A stretch of DNA of 35,636 nt. Origin: Rhodopila globiformis (lineage in GTDB: Bacteria; Pseudomonadota; Alphaproteobacteria; Acetobacterales; Acetobacteraceae). Position numbers and translations under genes: made by a program. A model generated the notes under the pieces. It had not been told where the DNA came from. It searched no databases and saw only the letters and a list, made by a program, of their open reading frames with translations. Position 1 is the stretch's first letter, and each line of letters starts with the position of its first letter. Below, piece by piece: positions 1 through 8,230 of the stretch. Where the stretch lies: contig NZ_NHRY01000064.1 of the NCBI RefSeq assembly GCF_002937115.1, positions 1-35,636 on the forward strand, in the 5' to 3' direction.

Positions 1-2
1 TC

Positions 3-83
3 GAGGCCTTCATCGCCTACTTCAACCGCACCCTCGCCAAGCCGTTCAAGTGGACCATGACCGGCAAGCCGCTCGCTGCGTGA
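3..83 (+). mobile_element. IS630-type transposase, C-terminal end (partial)
   Basis: This is an open frame entering from the left edge and ending in TGA. The 26 residues contain FIAYFNRTLAKPFKW and GKPL, the usual tail of IS630/Tc1-mariner DDE transposases. Only the C-terminus is in the window, so whether the element is intact cannot be judged. No clear right-end inverted repeat was identified in the following bases. Confidence 0.7.
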
Positions 84-264
84 GCGGCCGTCGAAATGGG
101 GTTCGTTCTTCCGGCGAGGTGTACTAGGGGACTGGTTTCCTGATGATCTGGCTTGATTGGCGCGAAGAAGACCCGGCGCCAGGGCCACCAGTGTGAGAGG
201 CCGAGTCTGCCGCTACAGTTCTCGGACAGGACAGTCGTATCGAGCGTAAGCGGCGCAAACGACT

Positions 265-561
265 TCATCCTGCCGCCTGCTTCACCGCCGCAAGCCGCCG
301 CAGCCCGTCGAGCTGGCTATAGCGAACGACGTCAATCACCGTGACAACGTCCTCCTGCCGCCTTACGAGCACGCGCAGGTCGGCGCCGACGCGCAGCGAG
401 TAAAGATCGTTCTGATCGCCTTCAAGCCGTTGCAGGCGCGTTTCACCAAGGCGATCCCACGCCATCGGAAGACGCCCAACTGCATGCAGTACCTTTGCCC
501 GCTCCTCCGGGGAGAGTTGGTCGAGGTATGACTCCGCCGTAAAGGTCCATTCCAGCTTCAT
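265..561 (-). CDS. RelE/ParE-superfamily toxin-like protein (orphan)
   Basis: A 98-residue protein with the look of a RelE/ParE-fold toxin: an N-terminal strand (MKLEWTF), two helices around LSPEERAKVLHAVGRL, then a beta sheet carrying YSLRVGADLRVLVRR and VVTVIDVVRYS. Toxins of this family usually act on ribosome-bound mRNA (RelE) or gyrase (ParE); which applies here cannot be told. The start at 561 is preceded by a purine-rich GAGAAGAG at suitable distance; the frame stays open upstream but without a better start. The usual partner would be a small antitoxin gene directly upstream or downstream. None is visible in the 165 bp up to ntrX or in the 181 bp down to the IS630 tail, so the toxin looks orphaned, perhaps by an IS event. 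Confidence 0.65.
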   Translation of the reverse strand: MKLEWTFTAESYLDQLSPEERAKVLHAVGRLPMAWDRLGETRLQRLEGDQNDLYSLRVGADLRVLVRRQEDVVTVIDVVRYSQLDGLRRLAAVKQAAG

Positions 562-726
562 TGTGCGCTCTTCTCGCTGTACCAACCGGAACCAGCCACT
601 CCAATGCGTCTGCGTCACGCGCTCAAGAGGAAGCCGAACTGCCCAACGTCTGCCTCGGATTGGCGGCGGAAGCTGGTAATACGGTGGCAATGCCCCCGGT
701 CGCGCATTCCTGTCCGGATCGGCCCC

Positions 727-2124
727 CTAACCCCCGACCCTTTCCTCCGAATTCACCCCCAGCTGCTTCAGCTTCCGGTGCAGCGCCGACCGCTCCATGC
801 CCACAAACTGCGCGGTCCGCGAGATATTCCCCCCGAACCGTAGCAACTGCGCATGCAAATACTGCGTCTCGAACAGATCCCGCGCCTCCCGCAGCGGCAG
901 CGACATGATATCCGCCGTCGGGTCGATATTCAGCAGCGCCGGCGCGCGCGAGCCGATCTCCGGCGGCAGCATGTCCGCCCGGATCGGGTCGCCGGCCTGG
1001 CCCGGCGCCATGATCAGCAGCCAGTCCATCAGGTTGCGCAACTGCCGCACGTTGCCCGGCCAGTCATACGCCTGCAGCGCCGCCAGCGTATCCGCCGACA
1101 GCGCCCGCACCGGAATGCCGGAACTCTCCGCCGAGCGCGCAATGAAGTGCAGCGCCAGCGACGGCACGTCCTCCCGCCGCTCGCGCAGCGCCGGGATCCG
1201 CACCGGCACCACCGCCAGCCGGTAGAACAGGTCCTCCCGGAACCGCCCGGCCGCGATCTCCGCCTGCAAATCCCGGTTGGTGGTGGATAGCACGCGCACA
1301 TCGACCTTGATGCGCGAGGTGCCGCCCAGCCGCTCGAACGTCTGGTCCTGCAGCGCGCGGACGATCTTGCCCTGCGTCTCCAGCGGCATGTCGGAAACCT
1401 CGTCCAGCAGCAGCGTGCCGCCGTGCGCCCGTTCCAGCACGCCGGCGCGGCGCGGATGCGCGGCGGGGTCGCTGCCGGCCTCGATGCCGAACAGTTCCTC
1501 CTCGAACCGCGCCGGGTTCAGCGTGGCGCAGTTCATCACCACGAACGGCCCGCTGTTGCGGCGGGACCGGGCGTGGATCATCCGCGCCACCACCTCCTTC
1601 CCCGAGCCCGCCGGGCCGGAGATCAGCACGCGCGATCCCGTCGGCGCCACCCGCTCGATCTGCGAGCGCAACTGCCCGATCACGCCGGAGTCGCCGATGA
1701 GCGTCGCCTCCGGGCCGGCGCGCAGGCGCAGCTCGGCGTTTTCCCGCGCCAGGGCGGCGGCCTCCAGGGCGCGGCGCACCACCAGCAGCAGGCGGTCGGA
1801 CTGGAACGGCTTCTCGATGAAGTCGTAGGCGCCCTGCTGGATCGCGCCCACGGCCATCTCGATCGTGCCGTGACCGGATATCATCACCACCGGGATGGAC
1901 GGTTCCTCGGCCTTGTAGGTCTCCAGCACCGCCAGCCCGTCCATCCGGCTGCCCTGCAGCCAGACGTCCAGGATGACCAGCGACGGGCGGCGGGTGCGGA
2001 AGGCGTTGATCGCCCCCTCGGCATCGCCGGCGCCGCGCGTCTCGTAGCCCTCGTCCCGCAGGATCCCCTCGATCAGCATGCGGATGTCGGGTTCGTCGTC
2101 GATGATCAGGATGTCATGCGCCAT
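727..2124 (-). CDS. ntrX: Nitrogen regulation response regulator NtrX
   Basis: A 465-residue response regulator, partner of the kinase NtrY encoded just upstream. Residues 1-120 are the receiver domain with acidic pocket DDEPD (9-13), phospho-acceptor D53 and K105. Residues about 140-370 are an AAA+ domain with Walker A GPAGSGKE (170-177) and Walker B GGTLLLDE (235-242). The C-terminus has a Fis-type helix-turn-helix (NISRTAQFVGMERSALHRKL). After ELFG (about 210-213), where sigma54 activators carry GAFTGA, the protein reads IEAGSDPAAH, so the sigma54-contact loop is missing. This is typical of alphaproteobacterial NtrX and suggests that it does not activate sigma54 directly. The start at 2124 has AGGTG 5 bases upstream and overlaps the end of ntrY by 11 bases, which suggests translational coupling. 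A GTG-like start 8 codons further upstream is less likely. Confidence 0.95.
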   Translation of the reverse strand: MAHDILIIDDEPDIRMLIEGILRDEGYETRGAGDAEGAINAFRTRRPSLVILDVWLQGSRMDGLAVLETYKAEEPSIPVVMISGHGTIEMAVGAIQQGAYDFIEKPFQSDRLLLVVRRALEAAALARENAELRLRAGPEATLIGDSGVIGQLRSQIERVAPTGSRVLISGPAGSGKEVVARMIHARSRRNSGPFVVMNCATLNPARFEEELFGIEAGSDPAAHPRRAGVLERAHGGTLLLDEVSDMPLETQGKIVRALQDQTFERLGGTSRIKVDVRVLSTTNRDLQAEIAAGRFREDLFYRLAVVPVRIPALRERREDVPSLALHFIARSAESSGIPVRALSADTLAALQAYDWPGNVRQLRNLMDWLLIMAPGQAGDPIRADMLPPEIGSRAPALLNIDPTADIMSLPLREARDLFETQYLHAQLLRFGGNISRTAQFVGMERSALHRKLKQLGVNSEERVGG

Positions 2125-4408
2125 GAGGCACCTGTCTTGGCTCGGCATTCGCCGGTTGTTGCTGGGCGGCCATCGGCGATGTCCGCGGGAGAGTCAGGCT
2201 GGCGACCGCGCCAGGACCGTCCGGACGATCCCCGAGTGTCAGAGTGCCGCCATGGTCTTCCATGATCTTTTTCACGATTGCCAACCCCAATCCGGTTCCT
2301 TTCGGCTTGTGAGTCACATATGGCTCGGTCAGCCGGGCACGATCCTCCTGTGGCAGGCCGACTCCATCGTCGGCCACCGAAATCCTCACCTCGTCGGGCA
2401 GTTCCGTCACCGTCAATGCGATATGCCCGGCGCCTTCCCGCATCGCCACCGCATCGGCGGCGTTCTGCAGCAGGTTGGTCAGCGCCTGGCGCAGCATCCG
2501 CCGGTCGCACGGGGCGACCGGGCCACGCTCGGGGATTTCGCTGACCCATTCGATGCCCGGCCGCGCGGTCTTCTGCAGCACCAGCGCGTCGCGGGCGATG
2601 CGGCCGACATCCTCCTTGCTGATCACCGGGTGCGGCATGCGGGCGAAGGCCGAGAATTCGTCAACCATCCGCCCGATGTCGCCGACATGGCGGATGATGG
2701 TGTCGGCGCACTGCGCGAAGGTTTCGCGATCCGACTGGATCTCCTTGGTGAACCGCCGCTTCAGCCGCTCCGCCGACAGCTGTATCGGCGTCAGCGGGTT
2801 CTTGATCTCGTGCGCGATGCGGCGGGCGACGTCGGCCCAGGCGGCCTTGCGCTGCGCCGATTGCAGCTCGGTGATGTCGTCGAAGGTGACGACGAACCCG
2901 TCGGTGCGGCCGCCCGACAGCTCGGCGCCGATGCGCACCAGCAGGGTGCGGCGGTGGTTCGGCGGGCCGATCTGGATTTCCGCGGTGCGGGCCTTGTCGG
3001 GCGCGCCGGTGACTTCGCGGTACAGGTTGGCGAATTCCGGCACGATCTCGCTCAGCGGATGGCCGATGGCGGCCAACAGGTCCAGCCCGAGCAACTCGTC
3101 CGCGGCACGGTTCGGCAGTTCGATGCGGCCGTGCGCGTCCAGGCCGATGACGCCGGCCGAGACGCCGGCCAGCACCGTCTCGGTGAAGCGGCGGCGCTCG
3201 TCGATCTGGCTGTAGGCGTCCATCAGCTCGGTGCGCTGGGCGGCAAGCTGGCCGGTCATGCGGTTGAAGGCGCGCGACAGGCCGGCAAGCTCGTCGCCGG
3301 TGTTGGGTTCCCGCACCCGCACGCCCAGTTCGCCGCTGCGCACGCGCTCGGCGGCGTTGATCAGCATGCCAACGGGGCGGGCGATGGTGTTGGCCATGAC
3401 CAACCCGATCAGTCCGGCGGCGAGCAGCACCAGCAGGGCAACGATGGCGAAGATCCAGGCGAAGGCGATCTGCAGCCAGGAGCGGTTCTCATCCAGGCGC
3501 TTGTATTGCGCCACCGCCTGCTCGGTCCGCTGCATGTAGCCCAGGATCGTCGGGTCGATCGGCCGGCCGATCATCAGGATCAGCGGCGGGATGGATTCCA
3601 GGCGGACCACGGCCTTCACCCGCGTGCCATCGCCGCCATTCAGCACCGCGACGTCGCCGCGCATCGCCTGCTGGATGACGGCCTGCGGCGGCGGCTCGAC
3701 GCCCATGCCGACGAAGATGCCGGCGGCGGCCAGCACCTGGCCGGTGGTCGGCTCGAAGATCACGGCCTCGGTCAGGCCGCGCAGCGTGGTCTGGGTTTCC
3801 AGCACTTCCGCGAACACGGTGGGATCCGCGGACAGGAAGCGGCCGGCGCGGGTCAGGTCGTTGGCCATTTCCAGCGCCACCGAGCGGATGTTGTCGCGAT
3901 GCTCCTCCAGGTAGCCGCGCGAAACCTGCAGCGATTCGTTCAGCGACGTGCGCACCGGGTCGTTGAACCAGGTCTGGATGCCGAAATGGAAGAAGGCGAC
4001 GGCGAAGCAGCACACCACAATGGTGGGCGCGACGGCGACGCCGCTGAACAGGAACACCAGCCGGACATGCAGGCGCGATCCGGCCGAGCCGCGCCGGCGC
4101 TCCACCCAGACCCGGGTCAGCCGCCCGGCCAGCACGGCGCCCAGCATCAGCAGGGTGGACAGGTTGGCCAGCACCAGGCCAACCCCGACCCCCGGCTTCC
4201 AGCCCAGCGGCGAGCCGCGGGCGAGGATGATGAAGGTCGCCAGGCCGACCATCAGCGCCAGCGCGGTCAGGGCGAATGTGACGCCCTTGCCAAGCGCGAA
4301 ATCCCCGAACTGGCCCAGGCGGGAGGATCGCGGTTCCGAAATGATATCCGGCGCGGCCCGCCGCTTCAGTCCGGTCCGCCGCGTCGAGACGGTGATGTCG
4401 TCTGCCAT
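2114..4408 (-). CDS. ntrY: Sensor histidine kinase NtrY
   Basis: A 764-residue membrane sensor kinase that phosphorylates NtrX, linked in alphaproteobacteria to nitrogen and redox control. Membrane segments lie near residues 43-63, 74-96 and 117-141, followed by a probable periplasmic region (about 142-310) and a fourth segment near 312-339. Next come a HAMP linker (about 340-395), a PAS domain (about 405-515), and the HisKA box RRIAHEIKNPLTPIQL with phospho-acceptor H533. The ATPase domain has an N box around LTNLLQNAADAV, DDGVGL (680-685) and GTGLGL (704-709). The start at 4408 is preceded by GGGAAG and sits 19 bp after the ntrC stop, in the same operon. A proline/glutamine-rich tail ends the protein inside the ntrX start region. 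Confidence 0.95.
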   Translation of the reverse strand: MADDITVSTRRTGLKRRAAPDIISEPRSSRLGQFGDFALGKGVTFALTALALMVGLATFIILARGSPLGWKPGVGVGLVLANLSTLLMLGAVLAGRLTRVWVERRRGSAGSRLHVRLVFLFSGVAVAPTIVVCCFAVAFFHFGIQTWFNDPVRTSLNESLQVSRGYLEEHRDNIRSVALEMANDLTRAGRFLSADPTVFAEVLETQTTLRGLTEAVIFEPTTGQVLAAAGIFVGMGVEPPPQAVIQQAMRGDVAVLNGGDGTRVKAVVRLESIPPLILMIGRPIDPTILGYMQRTEQAVAQYKRLDENRSWLQIAFAWIFAIVALLVLLAAGLIGLVMANTIARPVGMLINAAERVRSGELGVRVREPNTGDELAGLSRAFNRMTGQLAAQRTELMDAYSQIDERRRFTETVLAGVSAGVIGLDAHGRIELPNRAADELLGLDLLAAIGHPLSEIVPEFANLYREVTGAPDKARTAEIQIGPPNHRRTLLVRIGAELSGGRTDGFVVTFDDITELQSAQRKAAWADVARRIAHEIKNPLTPIQLSAERLKRRFTKEIQSDRETFAQCADTIIRHVGDIGRMVDEFSAFARMPHPVISKEDVGRIARDALVLQKTARPGIEWVSEIPERGPVAPCDRRMLRQALTNLLQNAADAVAMREGAGHIALTVTELPDEVRISVADDGVGLPQEDRARLTEPYVTHKPKGTGLGLAIVKKIMEDHGGTLTLGDRPDGPGAVASLTLPRTSPMAAQQQPANAEPRQVPHGA

Positions 4409-4427
4409 CGTGGACCGCTTCCCGTGA

Positions 4428-5888
4428 TTACATCAAGCCGCGCACGACCGGGATCTCCAGATCGCGGATCTTCTTGCGCAGCGTGTTGCGGTTGAGGCCG
4501 AGCATCGAGGCCGCCTTGATCTGGTTGCCGCGGGTGGCGGCCAGCGTCAGGCGGATCAGCGGACGTTCGACCTCGGCGATGATCTTGTCATAGACGTCGG
4601 TGACGCCCAGGCCGTCGTTGTGGGCGGCGAGGAAGTCCTTGATGTGGCGCTCCACTGCGCTGGACAGCGTCTCCGGCCCGTTGCCGGCGGCAGCGGCGAC
4701 GCTGGCCTGCCCGGGCGCGGACGCCGGCTCGGACAGTTCCGGCGCGATGGCGTCGGCGGTGATCACCTCGTCCGGGCACAGCGCGGCCAGGCGGCGCATC
4801 AGGTTTTCCAGTTCGCGCACGTTGCCCGGCCAGCTGTGCTGGCGCAGGCGGTCGATCGCGCCCTGGTCCAGGCTTTTCGCCGGCAACCCGTCCTCCCGCG
4901 CGCGCTCGAGGAAGTGGCGGGCGAGCAGCGGGATGTCCTCGACCCGCTCGCGCAGCGGCGGCAGGCGGATGGGGACGACGTTCAGGCGGTAGAACAGATC
5001 CTCGCGGAACTGGCCCTGGCGGATGGCGTTGCGCAGGTCGCGGTGCGTCGCGGCGATGATGCGGACGTTGGCCTTGATCGGCTGGCGGCCGCCGACGCTG
5101 GTGAACTCGCCTTCCTGCAGCACGCGCAGCAGGCGGGTCTGCGCCTCGGGCGGCATGTCGCCGATTTCGTCGAGGAACAGGGTGCCGCCGTTGGCCTGTT
5201 CGAACCGGCCCTGGCTGCGGTTGGTGGCACCGGTGAAGGCGCCGCGCTCGTGCCCGAACAGTTCGCTCTCGATCAGTTCGCGCGGGATGGCGGCCATGTT
5301 GATGGCGACGAACGGGCCGGACCGGCGCTTGCCGTAGTCGTGCAGGGCGCGGGCGACCAGTTCCTTGCCGGTGCCGGATTCGCCGTTGATCATCACCGTC
5401 AGGTCCGCCGTCGTCAGGCGGGCGATGGTGCGGTAGATCTCCTGCATCGACGGGCTGCGGCCGATCAGCGGCAGGCGTTCCTCGGAGTCCGCGGCTTCCG
5501 GCACGCTGATGATGGGTTCGGTGGGCGCCGCCAGGGCGCGGCCGACGACGGCGAGCAGTTCGCGCAGGTCGAACGGCTTGGGCAGGTACTCGAACGCGCC
5601 GCGCTGGGTGGCCTTCACGGCGGTGATCAGCGTCGATTGCGCGCTCATGACCACCACGCGCAGGTCGGGGCGGACCTTCTTGATGCGCGGGATCAGGTCC
5701 AGGCCGTTCTCGTCCGGCATCACCACGTCGGTGATCACCAAGTCCCCTTCCCCGTCCTCCACCCAGCGCCAGAGCGTGGCGGCATTGCCGGTGCTGCGCA
5801 CCTGGTAGCCGGAGCGGCCCAACGCCTGGGTCAGCACCGTCCGGATCGAGCGGTCGTCGTCTGCAATGAGTACCGTCGGCAGGGTCAT
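4428..5888 (-). CDS. ntrC: Nitrogen regulation response regulator NtrC
   Basis: A 486-residue sigma54-dependent activator. The receiver domain (1-120) has phospho-acceptor D54 and K104. The AAA+ domain (about 140-380) contains Walker A GESGTGKE (169-176), the sigma54-contact loop GAFTGA (216-221) and Walker B GGTLFLDE (234-241). The C-terminal Fis-type helix-turn-helix ends in [16 protein letters not shown]. All signature motifs are intact, unlike the paralogous NtrX in the same operon. It is phosphorylated by NtrB under nitrogen limitation and activates genes such as glnA and transport systems in related bacteria. Its start overlaps the ntrB stop by 4 bases (ATGA), a classic coupled arrangement. 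Confidence 0.96.
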   Translation of the reverse strand: MTLPTVLIADDDRSIRTVLTQALGRSGYQVRSTGNAATLWRWVEDGEGDLVITDVVMPDENGLDLIPRIKKVRPDLRVVVMSAQSTLITAVKATQRGAFEYLPKPFDLRELLAVVGRALAAPTEPIISVPEAADSEERLPLIGRSPSMQEIYRTIARLTTADLTVMINGESGTGKELVARALHDYGKRRSGPFVAINMAAIPRELIESELFGHERGAFTGATNRSQGRFEQANGGTLFLDEIGDMPPEAQTRLLRVLQEGEFTSVGGRQPIKANVRIIAATHRDLRNAIRQGQFREDLFYRLNVVPIRLPPLRERVEDIPLLARHFLERAREDGLPAKSLDQGAIDRLRQHSWPGNVRELENLMRRLAALCPDEVITADAIAPELSEPASAPGQASVAAAAGNGPETLSSAVERHIKDFLAAHNDGLGVTDVYDKIIAEVERPLIRLTLAATRGNQIKAASMLGLNRNTLRKKIRDLEIPVVRGLM

Positions 5889-7015
5889 AGATCGGCGTCT
5901 TTCTCGGTGACCACCGGAAGGTGAAGGCGGAATTCCGTGCGGCCGGGGCGGCTGTCGACCTCGATCAGCCCGCCATGGTCGCCGACGATCTTGGCGACCA
6001 GCGACAGGCCGAGGCCGTTGCCGGTGGATTTGGAGGTCACGAATGGCTCAAACAGATGCGGCCGGATGTCGTCGGGAATGCCCGGCCCGTTGTCGCGGAC
6101 CGACAGGAACAGCGGCAGGTCGAGGCGCGTGGTGCTGCCCGGGATGGCGACGCGCATGCCGTGCTGGAAGCCGGTGGACAGCACGATCTCGGGATGCGCC
6201 ACGCCTTCCTGGGTGACGGCCTCGGCGGCGTTCTTCACCAGGTTCAGCACCACCTGGATCAACTGGTCGCGGTTGGCCCAGACCGGCGGCAGTGAGGGGT
6301 CGTAGAATTCCTGGAAGCGGATATGCGCGGCGAAGCCGTTCTGCGCCAGCTTGCGCACGTGCTCCAGCACGCGGTGGATGTTCACCGCCGTGCGGGCGAT
6401 GGGCTTCTCGCCGAACGCCTCCATGCGGTCCACCAGGCCACGGATGCGGTCGGCCTCGTCGCGGATCAGTTCCGCCAGTTCGCGGTCGGACGGGGCGACG
6501 CTGGATTCCAGCAACTGGGCGGCGCCGCGGATGCCGGACAGCGGGTTCTTCACCTCGTGCGCCAGGATCGCCGCCATGCCGGTGACGCTGCGGGCGGCGC
6601 CGCGGAACGCCAGTTGCCGGTCGAGCGCGCGGGCGGCCGAGGCGTCCTGCAGGACCAGCAGCACCATGTCCGGCTCCTCGGGCAGCGAGGCGCCCTGCAC
6701 GGTGATGCCCTTCTTGTGCAGCCGGGGCGAGTCCAGCGTCAGGTCGTGATCGGCGATGGTGGCCTCGCTGTTGCGCACCTGAGCGATCAGCAGGAACACC
6801 GGATTGTCCGCCGGCACCAGGTCCTCCAGCCGCAATGACGCCAAGCCGGCGGCGGAGATGCCGAAGAACTGCTCGGCCGCCTGGTTGACGTGGCGGAAGC
6901 GGTTTTCCGGATCCAGCAGCACCACCGGGATCGGCAGGGCACTGAGGATCGCGGCGGTGTCGACGGGACGGACGCGGCTGGCGGGGCGCAGCGCGCGGGT
7001 AATGACATTGGTCAT
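5885..7015 (-). CDS. ntrB: Nitrogen sensor histidine kinase NtrB (GlnL)
   Basis: A 376-residue cytoplasmic kinase/phosphatase that controls NtrC, normally under PII protein control. It has no membrane segment. An N-terminal PAS domain (about 20-130) precedes the phospho-acceptor H153 in [20 protein letters not shown]. The C-terminal ATPase domain carries an N box ([12 protein letters not shown]), DNGPGIP and GNGLGLSL. Its ATG overlaps the dusB stop by 4 bases and its stop overlaps the ntrC start by 4 bases, so the three genes are almost certainly co-transcribed and coupled. Confidence 0.96.
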   Translation of the reverse strand: MTNVITRALRPASRVRPVDTAAILSALPIPVVLLDPENRFRHVNQAAEQFFGISAAGLASLRLEDLVPADNPVFLLIAQVRNSEATIADHDLTLDSPRLHKKGITVQGASLPEEPDMVLLVLQDASAARALDRQLAFRGAARSVTGMAAILAHEVKNPLSGIRGAAQLLESSVAPSDRELAELIRDEADRIRGLVDRMEAFGEKPIARTAVNIHRVLEHVRKLAQNGFAAHIRFQEFYDPSLPPVWANRDQLIQVVLNLVKNAAEAVTQEGVAHPEIVLSTGFQHGMRVAIPGSTTRLDLPLFLSVRDNGPGIPDDIRPHLFEPFVTSKSTGNGLGLSLVAKIVGDHGGLIEVDSRPGRTEFRLHLPVVTEKDADL

Positions 7016-8118
7016 GCAGCCTCCGCCGTCAGGCTGTCGTCATTGGTCATGGTATCTTTGGAAGGCGTCGCGCGGACGGCGCCGCGGGCGATCAGCGGGT
7101 CGTAGAAGGAGTCGATCAGGCGCAGTACGGATGCCACGTCCGGCAGGCGGTTCATGGTGGCGCGGAACTCGGCGGAGCCCGGCAGGCCGCGGGAATACCA
7201 GGACAGGTGCTTGCGGGCGAGGCGAACGCCGGGGCCGGTGCCGAACTGGCTGAGCATCAGGGCGTAGTGGTCCAGCAGGATGGATTTCTGCTCGGCCAGC
7301 GACGGCTCGGGCAGCTTCGTGCCGGTGCACAGGTAGTGCGCGGCCTGGGCGAGGAACCACGGACGGCCGTAGCAGCCGCGCCCGATCATCACGCCGTCGG
7401 CGCCGGAGAGGGAAAGGGCGGTGGCGGCGTCGTCCTCGGTCAGGATGTCGCCGTTGACGATGACGGGGATGTCCACTGCCTCCTTCACTTGGCGGATGAA
7501 GGCCCAGTCGGCGGTGCCGGTGTAGAATTGCTGGCGGGTGCGGCCGTGCACGGTGACCATGCGGATGCCGGCCTCCTGCGCAATGCGGGCGAGGCGCGGG
7601 GCGTTCAGGCTGGCGTGGTCCCAACCCATGCGCATCTTCAGCGTGACCGGGACCGGGACGGCCTTGACCGTGGCCTCCAGGATGGCAGCGGCGGTGGTTT
7701 CATCACGCATCAGGGCGGAGCCGGCGGACTGGCCGACGGCGACTTTCTTGACCGGGCAGCCGAAGTTGATGTCGACCAGGTGGGCGCCCTTGCCGACGGC
7801 GACGCGCGCGGCCTCGGCCATGGCGGTAGGGTCGCAACCGGCCAGTTGCACGGCGGAGAGGCCGCCGGCGCTGTCGATCTCGGCCATGTCGAGCGTCTTG
7901 CGGTTCTCCCGGATCATGGCCCAGGAGGCGATCATCTCGGACACCACCATGCCGGCGCCGAGTTGCTTGGCGGTGCGGCGGAACGGCAGGTCGGTGACGC
8001 CGGACATGGGCGCGAGGATCACAGGTGTCTCAATCTCGACACCATCGCCGAGACTGATGGGGCTCAGACCGATTGATCCGAGGGCAGTAGGTGTGATGTG
8101 TGAACGACAGTTGCCCAT
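7012..8118 (-). CDS. dusB: tRNA-dihydrouridine synthase DusB (NifR3)
   Basis: A 368-residue FMN-dependent enzyme that reduces uridines in the tRNA D-loop. It has the TIM-barrel signatures of Dus proteins: APMSGVTDLPFRR near residue 36, NFGCPVKKV with the expected catalytic C121, and a C-terminal FMN-phosphate segment GADGVMIGRGCYGRPW. In alphaproteobacteria dusB (nifR3) is the usual first gene of the ntrBC-ntrYX operon, as here. The only reasonable ATG is at 8118. No Shine-Dalgarno sequence precedes it, and a promoter-like sequence ends just upstream, so the message may be nearly leaderless. Confidence 0.95.
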   Translation of the reverse strand: MGNCRSHITPTALGSIGLSPISLGDGVEIETPVILAPMSGVTDLPFRRTAKQLGAGMVVSEMIASWAMIRENRKTLDMAEIDSAGGLSAVQLAGCDPTAMAEAARVAVGKGAHLVDINFGCPVKKVAVGQSAGSALMRDETTAAAILEATVKAVPVPVTLKMRMGWDHASLNAPRLARIAQEAGIRMVTVHGRTRQQFYTGTADWAFIRQVKEAVDIPVIVNGDILTEDDAATALSLSGADGVMIGRGCYGRPWFLAQAAHYLCTGTKLPEPSLAEQKSILLDHYALMLSQFGTGPGVRLARKHLSWYSRGLPGSAEFRATMNRLPDVASVLRLIDSFYDPLIARGAVRATPSKDTMTNDDSLTAEAA

Positions 8119-8127
8119 GATTTGGGC

Positions 8128-8156
8128 AATCTAGCGACACATCCGCGGGGGCGCAA
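8128..8156 (-). promoter_or_regulatory. Candidate sigma70-type promoter for dusB-ntrBCYX
   Basis: On the minus strand TTGCGC (8156-8151) and TAGATT (8133-8128) are separated by exactly 17 bases. The -10 element matches the consensus at 4 of 6 positions and the -35 at 3 of 6. Transcription would start about 3 bases before the dusB ATG, which agrees with the absence of a ribosome-binding site. This is a prediction from spacing and similarity only. Confidence 0.35.
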
Positions 8157-8230
8157 TCCGGGAAACGCAACCGGACTGCAACTTGTGCCCCAGCGCGGTC
8201 GTTTCGTTGCGAACGGGGCGGAGGAGTGGC

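Noticed and set aside
2078-4495. Long plus-strand frames opposite the ntr genes
   Set aside because: They are antisense shadows of ntrY, ntrC and ntrB with Gln/His/Arg-rich translations, while the minus-strand products are clearly homologous to known proteins.
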